DNA of 64,000 nt from Adelphocoris suturalis (taxonomy: Eukaryota > Arthropoda > Insecta > Hemiptera > Miridae), in the NCBI GenBank assembly GCA_030762985.1, contig CM061040.1:73558382-73622381 (forward strand). Direction: 5' to 3'. A model generated the notes under the pieces. That model was given only the letters and a program-made list of their open reading frames with translations. It made no database searches and was not told the origin of the DNA. A program made the position numbers and the translations under genes. Each line of letters opens with the position of its first letter. Positions within the stretch are counted from its first letter, which is position 1. Positions 1-15,300 of this stretch are shown here, in pieces.

Positions 1-17
1 AAAGAAGAAAAATGTAC

Positions 18-199
18 CTGTGATGAAGCATACAACACACGATCTATGGCTGCCTCAAGTTGCAGTTTAGTGTCATTGTAACATTCCCAGCCTCGATCTT
101 CTCCCTCTTCCAACCTCAACCATTCGTACTTCACATGAGACTCGTCCCTCCGACAAAGAAGTGCGACGTGAAGAGTAGGTTCAACATCACTGTCATCTC
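18..199 (-). CDS. DNAJC16: DNAJC16 exon 8 (last exon in window)
   Basis: Acceptor ctactag|GA completes a Gly codon opened in exon 7. The exon reads DDSDVEPTLHVALLCRRDES, then VKYEWLRLEEGEDRGWECYN and ends LYASSQ at CAG|gtacat (phase 0). Further 3' exons lie outside the window. Confidence 0.88.
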
Positions 200-3145
200 C
201 TAGTAGTAATGACAAAATACTATTTGGATCATGATAGTAGATGCAGATAAGAAATCAAGAGTGACAAATTTGAAGAGGAAATCTCTGCAGGCTACCTACC
301 TACCTAACTAGTAACTAAGATAATTACAGTTAAAGGTCCTTGCACACCAGGCAGAAAATAGGACAGGAAACGCAGTTGGTAGAACGCTGGATACTGGACA
401 GGGGCAGGATATCCCTCAACTCCCTTTCCCCCACCATCACGAGAAGTGGGTGAAAAGGTGGTGAGCGGGTGAGGAAGTGGTAAGTGAACGTGGGGAAGCA
501 AAATTTGATGGTGGCCAGGAGGCGACATAGTTTGCTCTGAGAGCAGTCGTGGCATGTCCCCCCCCCCCCCCCCCCGACCTGTGCTTGGCCCAGGCCACCA
601 CTGCCGCATCCTGTCTTGTCTGTTGCTCTCCATTCAATGATGCAGGAGTGTAAAAAATACGATCCGTGTCGGTTTTCCATCCTGTTCCTGCCTAGTGTGC
701 GAGAACCTTAACTCTTTCCGTCCCAGGGACAAGTATACTCACAAGGCTGGAGGCCAGCCTGCCCAGGGCAAGTGACGAGTTATCTTGCAAGTTTTATTGT
801 TGCTCTGGGGCTGACGACGAGTATACTCGAAACACGTTTCTTCTATTATTCCCGCATTTTTGACACTCCTTCGCACCCTTGCGGTGGGTTCTGGTGCTTT
901 TTTATTTGGCTAGATGTTGATCGAGAGCAGCACAACAAAAATTGTTTGGTTTGAGTTGAATTTCACGTGGAATTGGACCTTGTTGATAGGTTCCATATTC
1001 CTATTTGTTTTGCACCCTCGCCCATTTGCTCTGTTCTTTTTGGTTTATTATTTTCAATTATGAACCTATGTAATCGACCAAGATTCAATCGTAGAATACA
1101 TCTTTACAAAGACCTAATTGCAGAAAATCGTCATCTAACAATGCAACAAAAAAGTGACATGTAACAACAACATATAAAAGAAGGCTAGTGGTACAGTTGC
1201 CTTGTGATATCCCAAACTAATTTCTTCTAAAAACATTATTCTACGTTCATCACTCTTCAGCAATTAGGCAAAAGGTGTTTTTTTTCTCTATATTTCCTAC
1301 AGAAATGAAATCTAAACTTATTTTTACTGACGGATAATTTCGTGAATTAGGTACGAGTGATTTCAGAATGACAAGGAAGATGAAAGATTTGCGCTGACTC
1401 TATTTTAGAATATTCCGTACAAAGAAAAATTACCAACTTGATCCTGATTTCATTGTTCCATGGCCAAGTTCATTTTATATATGTTTTTTACTAACATAAT
1501 TATGTACATTTTATATAGGAACACACGCACACACATTTTATATGTTTTTTTATACTAATGAACTTTTTTTCAACTTTTGGTTGAATTTTGTCTTTCAATG
1601 TCCCAAAGAAAAGTTTCAAACATGGTGATTATGTAATAACATCAGATTCTAGATAATTCAATGAGTTTTCACTCAAAATTTGAGCAACACCAGGCCATTT
1701 TTGACACAACCAGAACGTTTTTAGTGGAGTGACTAATCTGTTCAGAAGGCCAAAAAACCCTGGCCATGGGCGGATGTGGCACAAAGTGTTGCGAAACCCT
1801 CGATTACCGGAAAGACTCTCAACCACTCAAGGTTTTATGAGTTTGATATTACTTTTCTCGTTTAACGGTTGCAATGACCTATTCAAACCGTCTCATAACC
1901 TCGGGGTGCTACCCAAGAAATTAAGTATTGTTTGCCTAGGTAGGTACTGATTAAGTTCACAATGGCAAAATATGAGAGTTTGTTGCTATATATGTTGTTA
2001 TGCTACAATAATAATATTGGTTTCGCAATTCTGTTTGGAAACGGAAATGCTAAAACCCATTCTGTTCAATCCAACATCGAATGAAGTACCTACCAACATA
2101 CACAATTATTCAAGCTAAAAACGAACATTTTTGAAGAATTTTCAAAGGGAATGAAGCTCAAATTTTAATATTCTAATTTTCAAAATTTTCCTCATGGAAA
2201 TCCTACATGCGGTGTTTTGAAATGATTCCTGGAATTTAACGCTTTTTCATACGAAGGCTTTTTTTATGTATGTGAATGTTTGTCATTAAAGACAAATTTC
2301 CACCCAAGTATAGACGTAAAAAAAAGCTGTTCATTCAGCATAAAACAAAAATGAGTCCATTGGGAAGATCTTTATGAGCACAATAAATGTAATCTAAATG
2401 TTTAGCATATTATTACCAACAAAAGTTTATCAATTATCAAGTCAGAAGTTTAGAAATTTCACACTTCTTAATTTTTCACTTCCATTTGCTGGAAAATTTA
2501 AGTACTCAAATTACTTTCAAATGTGCTGAAAATTCGATAAAAACTGCAAACAAAGTTGAAAGTATGCTATGACTGAATAATCATCCTAACCCCCTTATAA
2601 TATCATATGTTGTCTTTGTACCGATGAGTAGTAGTTTGACGGTTGCTAAATAAAACGTATAGTTAGTTCGTTCACGAATACGATTTAGTGTAATAATTAT
2701 TTACTTTGCCTTTCTAATTCACTTCGTGTTAGCAAAGATAGTGCTAAAATTGGTTTGTGTAGCAGAACATTGTTCAGAAAAAGTTCTTTTGCCATAATTT
2801 AGTTGTTAAAGAATTATGTACATACAAATGCGGCCAAGTTCCAGAAATATTATAATGCTATGTGATGAAATATACGAAAATTCGCTCATATGGTCAAGCT
2901 GCATGACTGGAAATTTTTATTCTAAATCAGTAATATATTATTTTTATTATTATATTCTAAAATAGTTTTAATTTTAGGTTAGGTTTAATTTAAGGTTAGA
3001 TTTAAACCTAAAAAGGTTTAAATTTTCGACTTTGCTACTGAGGTACTGAGATAACTACTGACGGCATAATTGTATGTTTCTTTGTCCAGTCAGAGGTATC
3101 TAAGTCTTGAACAGTGCAAACAACGGGCCCAGGATAGCATCAAAT

Positions 3146-3189
<44 letters not shown>

Positions 3190-6100
3190 AGAGACAACTT
3201 GTAGCTTAATGGAGCTGAACTTCAAAGTTTGAAGATATAGGTCTTACTGTAGATATATAGGTAACTGTGGTCTTCATCATTCACTATTCAAACCATTTTT
3301 CTATATATATATATATTTTTTTTTTCCCTCGTTTTGTTGGCTTGTTTTTTTAATGATGAATAAGTCGAATATGCTACTAAAAACAATACCGCATACCTAG
3401 CATATTTGATTCAAAACAAGTGCGGTGAAAATTTTAGAAACAATCGTAGAAAACATGGGTATTATAACGATTAGAAATAAATTTTAACTTTGGAGAATGA
3501 ACTGCAGTTCAATAGAATTTCAATTGATAAAAAATTATCTTATCTTGATTTTACAGCTAATTTACTACAAGAAACGTCCTTCAAAAATTGAAATTCCCAC
3601 TTTCGGAAAATGGATTTTTTCCATGTTTGCAACACTGTGCGATGTCTTGAAAACTCAGCCCGTCGGTGCTGTCGGGCGCTCTGTAGCGAAAGGGTTAAAG
3701 GAGGTCGTCAAGTGTTACCTCAAAGAAAATGCCCATCAATATTACCTATGTTGAATTCCTCAAAAGTATTTTACGGAGTTTGCTTATCCATGCACAGGAA
3801 TCATAATGTGTTGATAGGTTTCTTACCAGCTGTAAGAGCAGACACAAACTGAGGCTGACGTTCCTGGTAAACATACATGAACCTGACTCTTTCCTTGGAA
3901 TAGCGAGATTCTGAAGCAAAGCGACGAAGGGATTCCCTGTGAGGGTCGTGACTGGGAGTATCTCGGCACACCAATACCACACATATCCTTTTACGGCTCC
4001 AAGACACACCAGGAGGACAGAGAGCGTCCAGCAATGCCTAAAACAGTGTTCAATAGAGTGAATAAGTCACTCCTGTTACCATTAGCAATTAGGTAATTAG
4101 AATTAGGAAGAGGAATGAATAACAAGAAACCTTTCATTGAAGTAGGAAAAACCAAGTATGCACTAAAAATTCTTTTGATTGAATCGCTTTACTGTCAGAG
4201 ATTAATCGGTATTTAATAGTTTTACTGAGAAAGTTTCAAGAATTTTGCTCAGACCAGTTTCTTTAACTCCCCTTAGTTTCTTCAAGTTATTGAGAAAGTA
4301 AAACTGAAAAAAGTACGATATAATACCAATGTTCTAGACATTAGAAACAGAAAGATACTCTTAGATAGATAAACAGATACCTACTCTTTAGAGTTAGAAA
4401 CACTATTACCTGAGAAGAAAGACGAGGTAGTAGCAGGTAGTAATTTGTATTGATGACGTCATGCATTGTGTGAACAGGGATGTCGGCCATTGCCACAGAA
4501 GCTGCTGGCCTTTCAGTCATCTCGTTGAACACCAGCAAAGCATCTTGGGCAGCTGAGATTTGATACTTGGAACGAATCGCTTCTGTTTTTTCTGTGGCAC
4601 CAACATGACTACAATCCAAAGAAATGTTTTGAGTTGGATACTCATAATTTTATTATGCAACTAATCATCAGCTCCATAATTACATCAACAATGGACTCTC
4701 ACCCAAAAGCAACTCTGTCCCGATGGTAATAGGCAGTAATCAGGTAGCGCAGACGGAGTGGCTGAGTGCGTTGAAATACGAGCGCTCTGACTTTGTTGTC
4801 GCCCCATCCATTCAAGAAATCATCAACGTTGTCGTCAGTTACCTCACTCACTAGCTTATAAGGCAACTTGAACCGAACGAACTCTGGAAAAAACGATTTG
4901 TTATAACATTCTTCTCGACTTGCCCCAAAATATTTTACCCAATTGGGAAAAAATTTTGAAGGGACCCCCCCTCCCCCCCAAGAACTGAATAGAAGCAAGA
5001 AAACACGTCCCTATTCGAAACCTATAAATGGCCCAAATTCCATTGGCGTTTTCTCCTAAACGTATTTATTGTTATAGCCTGAGAGGAGACAATCAATAAC
5101 ATGGTAGGAAATTGGCATCACCAACCTTAATAAGAGTTTCATTAGTACATCACTGGAATATTTTTCTTCTCACTTCTTTTCCAGTTTTTTCTTAGTTCCA
5201 TCACATAATTCTGGTAGTATTAATTTGAAGTTTTAATGAATTATGAACTATATTTATTGCAAAACAAAGCGCTAGCTAAGAACTCACCTACAACTTTTTG
5301 AATGCTGAAAATAGATTCTTTGTAGAGACGGGCTCTGCCCTCTGAAACAAGGACAAGACTGGGCAAAGCTGGGATTCCGACCTTCCGAGCGAGAGCCTTC
5401 TCATTTTCGGCATGAACTGTAGCTATTCCGATACCTGGTAGACACAATTTATTACCAGCATACAATAGAGTACCAACTATCAACATGGCTACGACACATC
5501 GTGAGGTTCATGAATGTAATATAAATACATGTCGAGGAAGAACATACCTATAGGTTCTAGCTCCTCCATTATTCTACGCCACGCAGGTTCAACTTGCAAG
5601 CAGGGAAAACACCAATCGGAATAGAACAATATGAGATGAGGCGTTCTGTAACTCTTTGGTATAATATTATTCTCATAGGCTCTGAAAAACAAAAGTGTCA
5701 ACATAACATTTTCCTCTTAGCAGAATTTTCAGAGTGAATTCAGTTCATTGAAAATGCAGAGTGTTGTCCTAGTCAGAGAATGAAAAATCCATACAAACTT
5801 TTTAGGATCGATTCTACACATAATTTTCCTCCAAACGTTTTTCCCAGAACTTTTTTGAAAACCCCTTCATTTTTGAGTAATTCCACTTTAAAACTTTTTT
5901 CGTAGGTCACTTCTTTTTTTTAGAGAGCAAACCGTAATTTGACTTGGAAAATATTAGAGACTTTTTGCAGCCACCAAGAGTCAGCCTACTAAGGTATGGT
6001 CTGTAAAGAAATGGTTAGTAATCTATACATAGAAGGTGATCCAAAATTTATTAGTTCAAAGAAGGTAATATTTCAACTGAACAAGTTATCACTAAAGTAC

Positions 6101-6304
6101 CACTGAACATCATTAAAAATGTTGAAATGAGTAAAAGTTAAACTTTGGGTTACAAAAACATCCTGTAGTTGCATATTTTGGATCTCATCTTCTTGAGACT
6201 CCTGTTGTTTTCAACGGTACCTACTACGTACCTACTACAAGTAAATTTTTAATTTTTTGTTTTCCAAAGCAAGTTAGGTAGTAGGTACGGTTGGTTTTCT
6301 TCTT

Positions 6305-6356
<52 letters not shown>

Positions 6357-9300
6357 TTTTCAAAACTTTCTAGGAGAAACTGTTGCAAATTAGCAGGTAG
6401 TAGAACCCATCATAGAGGTATGGACACGCTGTAAAAATTATGCACATATTAATAGCATCAATGAGGAACTTGCACAATCCAATCGAAATTTGAGACGAAA
6501 AAAAAAATTTTTTTTTCATTAGGTGCACTCAAAATTAAAAAAAAAGAAAAAAAAAGAAAGAAAATTGAATTAATTATCAAGAGACGGCTGAAAAGATCGC
6601 ATCAACTGCTCAGCCCTCCCATCCCTAGAACCTTCCTTTAGCTTCTCCTCGTTACTGAATCTAATGTATCGTTGGTTTTTCACTCATATGTGCTTCGATT
6701 TTTAGGTGCTAGATCTAATCGGCTTACTACTAAATAATACCAGATTTTAAGTGCAAATAATAATCATAGTTTCAAATCAGTACACAGTCCATGCAACCCT
6801 TCACAAATTTTGTGGGAAGACGGCTTCGTTAAAAAATAGTATAATTGGGAGGTGCTTGCACTGTTAAGGGCCGTAAAGTTTAGGTGCGAGGCGCCGAGTT
6901 TAGATATATTATAGCTATACTGGGTTTAATGATTGTAATAGACCAGTGATCTGCGTAGAAGGGCTATCTAATACAGAAATAATGAAACTTGGCGAAATAA
7001 TTGGAAGCATTTGTAGTATTAGAGGTTATCTACTAATCCCCCCTGCATAATCAGCTGGGCCCCCCCCCCCCCCTGTGGGAATTGCAAGCCTTCATCCGCA
7101 CTCCATGAGATCCATACGATGATACAATCCGGTGTGTTGGCAAGACTGCGTCCATCACAATGCTAAGAAACGACTTTCGTCTGTCAGTCCGTTTTCCAGA
7201 TTCGAGTGCTACGATCTAGCCGTACAGTACGACCGTCTGCGACATCCAGCTAATCCTAGCTATTCATCTCAAGCCATCTGATTTTCTAACGCCTCATACC
7301 ACCCCCCCCCCCCCCCCCTCAACTGCTATGATTTGAATTCAATGATAACGGCGTGGCCTAAGTATGTTCGTCTGATTGAACTCCTAATAGAATTCATATT
7401 TTAATACGGCATTTATTATTAAAACATTCATCCCACAAGCATCACAAACGTGATAAAATTAAAACTGCAGTTGTACTCGTATTTAGTATTGACAGGTCAT
7501 ACCTTGGTTACTTCGAGTATATCGGTTCATGTTACCATACAACTGAACATAACTTCATTTCATATCACAAATCATGCCGTTCACACTATATGGTAATTTT
7601 CACGAATAATTGTCATCTTTACACGACATACAAAGAGAAAAACCTGGACGAGGATTGAAGGCAACACTGAGTAACTAGTAGATTAACGACTTTAATAGTA
7701 AATGAACGAATTTTCGATAGCGACTAAATGTAAACGACTGTAAGGTTTTGACTGAAAAGAAGGGTAGTTTTCACGAATGCGATGAAAAGAACTACATAGG
7801 AAGTTTTCTTGGTACGTAATGAATGCATTACAGGGAAGTCTCTATGAATGGATTTTATATAATTTTGGTGAGAGCTAAAATAAGAGAACAAACAAAAATA
7901 TCATGACTTCTCGGGATTAACCCCCCCCCCCCCCCCATTAACCCCTACCACCAAAAGTAAATTTCCATCATAAAGCTCCCAGCATGAAATTTGAAATTCA
8001 TGACATATTTTCCAAAACTAGACCAAAATCATAAAGGAACAAAAAAATAAAAAATGATCACGAAAATCTTACATGAATAGTTAAAAGATGATTTATTACT
8101 ATTACCCCCCTCCATTTACCCCCTTCTATACTGAAATTTGAAACTCCTGATATACCTTCCAAAACTAGATAGAATTCATACTTGAAAATGTTATGCTCAA
8201 AGAAAATTCTGAAAGTGGAAGAGGTTTGATTAAATCGGCCTCATAACTCAACCCGCTAGATAATTGCAACTGAAGAAAAAGTTCTCCTTAGTAAGAAGGG
8301 ACCCTAGTTAAAGCTCTGTCCGAGGTATCAAATATTATAGGGGTGTAACAGCTGGCACAGTCAGTAGGACCAAAAATAATACGAAACAATAATTAATTAA
8401 ATCCCACTCAAGCCAAAAGACTGTAAACATCACATTCCATGATGATGTCACATATTCATTCACTCACTTCAGTAAAAAACCACACCATGACAGCGACCTC
8501 GCTCAGCTTCCGGACTTCTTCCAGTAAGCATCTGCTGAGCCTGTGGCATGCAGTTTCACTTTGTCTTTTGTCCGACCCCCAACCTGCCGAGACGGCTGGC
8601 ATTTGATTCTGGGGAAATGTAATGTTCAAGAAAAACTATAACAGTCCACCGAGATTTGTAGCTTGGGCAGCTCTTGAAAGAATCGGTAATTATCCCCTCC
8701 ACCCCCACCTCGGCAGCAAATCTGAAATTCCCAAGGTTTGTTGCACAGCTAGCCTAAAATTGGAATCAAACCAAATAAGAATCACGAAAAATGGTTGAGA
8801 ATTGTAGTCTGGGTAGTGTCGACAAAATGAGTAGAAAAAAACACGTTTTTACGGATTTATCTCCTCCATTCTCCCTTTTCCATCATTAAATTCGAAATTT
8901 AAGGGGTTTGTTGCACAACTAAACAAAAATTGGGATCGAACAAAGAAAGAATATCGAAAATCGGTTGAGAACTGTGGCCTGGGCAGCATCAGTGTCATAG
9001 TTTGTCACATCACACACACACACGTACATATGCATGCACACACACACACACACACCACAGACCTTTTTTCACAGATTCGTTTTTTAGAATGGTCTGAAAC
9101 GGATTTTTATGAGGTAATTTTTTTTCCCTCATGCTACTGTTGTCCCCACCCCACTGGATCAATTTCAATAGGCCTTGCCTATAAGAAATCTTCCTTTTGA
9201 TGTAGGTAACCTTTGAGAATTCCTTATTTCCGTATTTAATTGCTTCCTCAACTACCCACTTTAATTATTTCCAATAATATATTGAAATGAACAAGAAATA

Positions 9301-12300
9301 TAGATAGGTACCCACGATATTTTTTAGCAAATTTTTGAGCACCAAAAGTGCTATTGTACAAACTCAGCCACGACTTCCAGAGTAGGCACTTATTGTCAAG
9401 GTTACCTTTTGTTAATTGACGTGAGATGGCTATCTGAATGTTCAAAAACAAAGATTTGTATTCACTTAATGTAACTTATAAATTTGGTACCTATGAGTTT
9501 TTTAAATTTGTAAAATGGCTTACAGTGTCAAAGGCCTTAGTGAAGTCCAGAGCGGCAAGATGGGGCTGCCATTGCTTAATAAAGGCCAGCAAAATAACAG
9601 TTCAGAGAACTATCAAGTTCTCTGCTGTGCCATCCGCTGGCCGAAATGCTCTCTGGACATCACCAATGAAACCAGCTGCTTAGAAGCAAGATGCTACAAT
9701 CTTTTGGAAATGGCGGGAAACTACTGATTATATAGATATCGAACGGTAGCCTCCAGGCCTACTGACCCCTTTCTTCAGGATGAAAATTGTTCAGGCACGG
9801 GCCAACAATTTCGGGGGTCTTCCCGATAGAAACAACAGGTTGAGGATGAGCAGCTTGACAGTCTTTAGAGCTTTATCTAAGTGTTGGACAGAAATACCAT
9901 CAGGTCCAGCAAAAGTTGAGTTTTTGACAAGGAGTTTCATATGCCTTCACATGAAGTACCTGCATACACAACGCCGTGCAAGGAATCCCTGGTAGAAGTT
10001 GGTGGCACCACCCGCTCACCAAGGTTCTGGCTGGGAGCACTCATGAGTGCCTCCCAACAGTCCACAATCACCTGGAGAAGGGAAAACTTGTTAACCCCCA
10101 GCTCCCTGCAGTACCTCAGCAGCAACAGGAGCCGGATGCTTCCTCCACAACCTCTGGACCTGTAGGTATTCCCGCCTTGATTGTTCTACTGCTCTGCGAC
10201 CTACATGAAGCACCATCGTAGGAGGAACCCCTCCCTGATCCCCCTTCATAGTCACTTCCTCAACCTGTGGGGAAATCCTCTGCACATAGGCAGCGGCCTT
10301 GTCTTCCAAGCCCTCAGGCCCCTCATTCAACAACAGAGGTCCTGGGGAGCATTGCTGAATGGCAAGCTGGTTCTCCAGGCCTGTAGGATATGTGAAAGAG
10401 GCCCCACAGCTATATGCCAGGATTGTATCCTGGACAAGCTGCTTACAGTGGTGCTTCAGCTGAAGAGATTGAATGGCAGTAAGCGCGTGCATGGGAAAAC
10501 TTGATTGCAAAAAACATTGATATGGTGTACCCCATTCCGCACAGCCAATGCCTCATCTGCCCCCACTTGCCGCAAATCCTCGGAAGTCTTCTGACCTGGG
10601 CTGCTCTCGCTCTATATCAATAGCAGCATTGGCCTGTACAGGATGCCTCTGGCCACTGAAGCCACGCTTGGAACTGAAGGCTCTCTGGGGCAGTGGAAGG
10701 TTATGAAGACTGGAAATGTTGGATGAACACAATGAATATGAGGGGGCGGGGGGGGGGGNNNNNNNNNNNNNNNNNNNNNNNNNNNNNNNNNNNNNNNNNN
10801 NNNNNNNNNNNNNNNNNNNNNNNNNNNNNNNNNNNNNNNNNNNNNNNNNNNNNNNNNNTTCAATGGGCTAGTGGGGGTTATGAGGCTTTTGTTTGTTCAG
10901 GTTCATAACTGGGGAAGTGAAAGTAAGGCTTGGGAGACCCACTGACACGAGCCTCCTTCCTAATTGACAGGTCATCTTACCACTCTCTGTTCACCCAGAG
11001 GGAGCCCAGGTTGCAAGGCGGGGATATATGACTTTATTGGGTAAGGATATGACGGAGCCTCGAAGACATGAAAACACCAACAATTACCCTACCGCAACAA
11101 CCCTTGGAGTTGACTTCATGGGTGTAGCAAACATTGCTGCAATCCATGTGGACCTTGATGGAGCGCAAGCTCATGTCACCAATACTCCATTAAAGCCACA
11201 GCAGGAGTTGCGCCTCCTTCTCATGTTTTAACTGCCAAAGCTAACCTATGGGTTAGTCTTTGGAAGGCTTACTGCGGGGAGGCTGCTTGAGTTAGATCGT
11301 GAAGTTCACTCTGCTGTGCACTCTTGGCTAAGCTTTCCACCTGGTGTCCCAAGTGCCTGTATTCATGAACTGATCAAGGCCAGTGTGCTTGGTATTGTTT
11401 CAATCACAGTCAGCACCTGCTTGCCTTGAGGGACTCAAGCTGAGAGGTTGCCTGCACTGCTGCTTCTTATCGGAGCCCCATAACACCAAGCAACAACCGT
11501 TTGGGAAGAGTGCCACAGAGTTACTCTTGAAGGGGCATCTCGGCTCCATTGTACCACAACCCGCATCCTGAGGGGTTCTTACTTAAGCTGGTGGTCATTT
11601 TACAGAAGCACCCCCCCCCCCCCCCCTTAAAAAAAAACCACCGCGAAGCACTTCCTCCTTTCGCCACCCCCTTTTTTCCTCCTTCAGTTTCCTTGATCCC
11701 AAGGACCAGTGTTGGGTAAAACTGGGCATCCTCATTCTTTCAGTTTATTTTTTTTTTTTGTCATTTCATTTAATGGTATCCCCCACCACACCTATGAAGG
11801 GTTTTAAAAAACTTGAGTGAGACAAATTTTGTCGACACTGCCCAGGCCCCAATTCTCAAGATTCTACCTTTGTTCGATTCCAATATCAGTCTAGTAGTGC
11901 AACAATCCTCGGAAATTTTGAATTTCATGATGGAAGAGGAATTGATTGCCCATAACTCCAATGCCCATTCAATTCGACCAATTTTATTTATACTATAGGC
12001 TCTTTTCTAGAATTCCCTGCGGTATCAACTTAACGTTAGAAAATGTTCGGACTAAAATTTCTGCACAAGTCGGCTAACCGGTTTCTGGAATCATATATTT
12101 GAATAGCACCCTATAATTTTTTGTCTACTGTACGGTTTCGGAACGAAAAACACCTTTAGGTTTTACGGGATCCAGACTCAAAAAGTTTAATGAGCACATA
12201 TGAAAGGCAGTAAAGTGGGAGAGCAAATTGACTTACGGAAAACGAATACTGAATGGCGATTTTCGCCCGCCCAGTCCACAGGACTGTTAATAGCGCTAGT

Positions 12301-15300
12301 TTCCAATACAGTGGCAACATGATAAAAAATTACACAGCAAATTTTAATGTCAATTTACCACTTTCACTGCACTTATGGGAGTTCAGATCGGAAACTAATT
12401 TGGGAATAATTAGGGAAAGGAAAATTATCATAGTTCCGTCCTGAAGCATACAAAGGGAGAGATTAAACTTAGAGCGACATTAGCGCTCTTTGGGTAACTA
12501 GAAGCCCATCGTAGGCGGGAGTATGATCTGAAATGGGATTCTATATCAAAAGATTCAATGTCAGTTTTGGTGATTACGTTTATACTCGTAGCTTGGGAGG
12601 CTCTAATTTCAGAGTTTACATCCGAGGATGTTAGGTCAGGGCGCACTCTTCTAATGGGCCAATCTGTCCTCGGTGAACACAACCAAGCGGGACCACTCCA
12701 CCATAAGGAGTCATTTGCAAGTTGGTTGTGACGGTAGGGATCCACGCGATGCTACCTCAGCGGTATTATCAGGAAACGCACATGAAACCATGATTCTCGC
12801 GGGACATGATTCAAAACCTTAGCTACTCTGTTCCCAACGAACACCTTCCAAAACGGTGCGGGATCGGCAGTGATCCAGGAAAGTGCTATGATACTGTCGG
12901 AACAGCAGACTATGTGCTCATATGTGACTGACGGGAAATCGAGGCGAACCTTGGAAATAGTTTTTCCTAGTAATTCAGCTGAGAGTAACTCAAGTCTCGG
13001 AATTGTTTCCGGTTTTATGAGGGCTATTCTTGCCTTTGCCATAATTAATCGGGGGTAACATTGACCGTTTACGGTACTGACCACATAAACTACGGAGGCG
13101 TAAGCCTTCTCAGAGGCATCAGCAAATCCTCGATCCACTGCGGAACATCTGAACAGGGAATGTGACGTGGGATCCTAAGATGTTGTAGCAGGTCCAATGA
13201 TTCGGACAACTTCTCCCACTCACTCACGAGATGGTCGGAAATGGGATCGTCCCAATCGCATTTTGATCTACATACTTCGCGCTGAATAGATCTTGCAAAA
13301 ACTGCGATGGGAACCATCCAACCCACGGGATCACAAATTTTGGCTTTGGATTTGGCTCTCTCTTCGTACGAATGACTGGAGTAACAGGTACTCGGAAGAA
13401 GAAGGAATCAGATCTGGGGTCCCAAGCGACACCCAGCATTTTGAGAGGTTTCTCATCCTCTCGGATCATGTCTACACAGTCTGAATGTGGGCTGATGTGC
13501 TCCTCGGGAATTCCTTGGAGGAGGGCGAGATCGCTAGAAGCCCATTTCCGGAGTTGTAGATTTGCGGAAGCTAAGAGTGCTTGAAGTTCTGATAGAACCT
13601 TCAGCGCATCATGTAGGGAATCTCCACCACCGTGTACGTCATCCACGTAGGTGTTGTGGAGTAAAAGATTGGAAGCTAAGGGGAACTTGTCAGCGGAGGT
13701 TTCAGCTAAATGCTTAATTACTCGATTTGCCAGGAACGGGGCGCTTGCCGTGCCGTATGTAACGGTCGTGAGTGTGAAATCCTTGATAATATCTTGAGGG
13801 CAATCTCTCCATACAATACGGAGCATGTCTTGATCTGATGGTGGGTGTCTAATTTGACGAAACATCTGCCGGATATCTGCTATAAAGGCAAATTTAAAAA
13901 GAAGGAACCGAGACAGGACTGTAGATATTTCCGGGAGAAGACAGGGATCCACATGTAGTATTTCATTTAGGGATCTCCCATTTGAGGAACGTTGAGAGGC
14001 GTCAAATACTATCCTTATTTTTTCAGGGGGATCTCCTTCTTGGCGATCCTCTCATGATGCGGGATGTAATAATGGGGTTGTCCTAACTTTGGCGGTTCAA
14101 CTAGTTGCATATGACCCTGAATTTGGTAATTGGACATAAATGCTCTGTAGGCGGAAGCTAGCTGACTGTCAGCTCTGAGTTTACTTTCTAAACAGTAAAG
14201 TCTGCGAAGTGCAATGTTGCGGGAGTCACCTAAAGAGGTTTTGTCTTGGGAAAACGGAAGAGCTACCTCATATCTTCCTGATGAGTCTCGAGAACCTGAA
14301 TTTAGGAAATTTCCTCCACTTCTTGATGAGCGGGAAACTTCCTCCACGGACTCAATTTCAAACATGCAGCGTAACAACTCGTTAGTTTGACTGTTTGCCT
14401 TTAGTTTACAACTAGATAGATTACAACTAACGGAGGCGGAAAATTGACAGCTAACGAGTTCGGGAATAACGTTCGTTTCCTGGGAGGTTGATAATTTATT
14501 CGCAAAAGCAAACACTGAATGGGATTCAGGAGATCCAATCAACGGTGGGATCAATGAATACAAATTGAGAATCATAGCGGGAGTGAGGCTCGAGACTGAC
14601 ACACTTGGCACAGCAAATCTGCTACATGGTCTCCTATATTATTCTAAATCAGGAATCAAAAACAGAATTCAAAGTGAAGCTTGACTGTGGGACACAGAAA
14701 ATTGTTCATGCCACTCAACGCAGGGTTAGGCACCCCTCTAACCCCTCAAATCCTACTTTTCAGAATAAGGCCTTGACTCCCGATAACTTTCAACCCCATG
14801 TTCCGTCCCTGCCACCATCCACCACCAGGTCGGGGAAGTAATAATTATCGTAATGTAATAAAGAAAATGTTTCTAATTAATTCATGAGCTGTAAATAATA
14901 AGAATAATGTATAATAATGATTAATTTATGAGATGTAAATAATAAGAATAATGTAAGCAATATGTCAAAAATGTTCCAAATACATAGTTCAATGTTGAGT
15001 GAATTTGTGTCATACCTATAACATTGTTGTAAATTGTGTAACCCGTTGAATTTTGAAAATTTAGACAGAGGAGAAAAGATGTTGTATTGTGTTGGCTACT
15101 ACATGGATGGAGGATTGGTCCCTAGAGGGATAGTCTTGTAAATTTTAAGATTTGACCAGTAGATGGCGCGGTAGTCAGTACCTGCATTAAGCTAGGCGAT
15201 GGAAGACCACTATAGGTTGGGTTTTCCCTAAGGTCACATATAAATAGGGCCCAGCCTCGAGCATTGATTATTCGACTATGAAACCTGACTGAATAAACTT

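Noticed and set aside
304..680. Three overlapping minus open frames of 66-116 residues
   Set aside because: They share one C-run-containing segment in three frames, show no domain and lie in a DNAJC16 intron; by-products of composition.
10612..10908. Open frames spanning the N block
   Set aside because: Residues across the gap are unknown, so the frames have no meaning.
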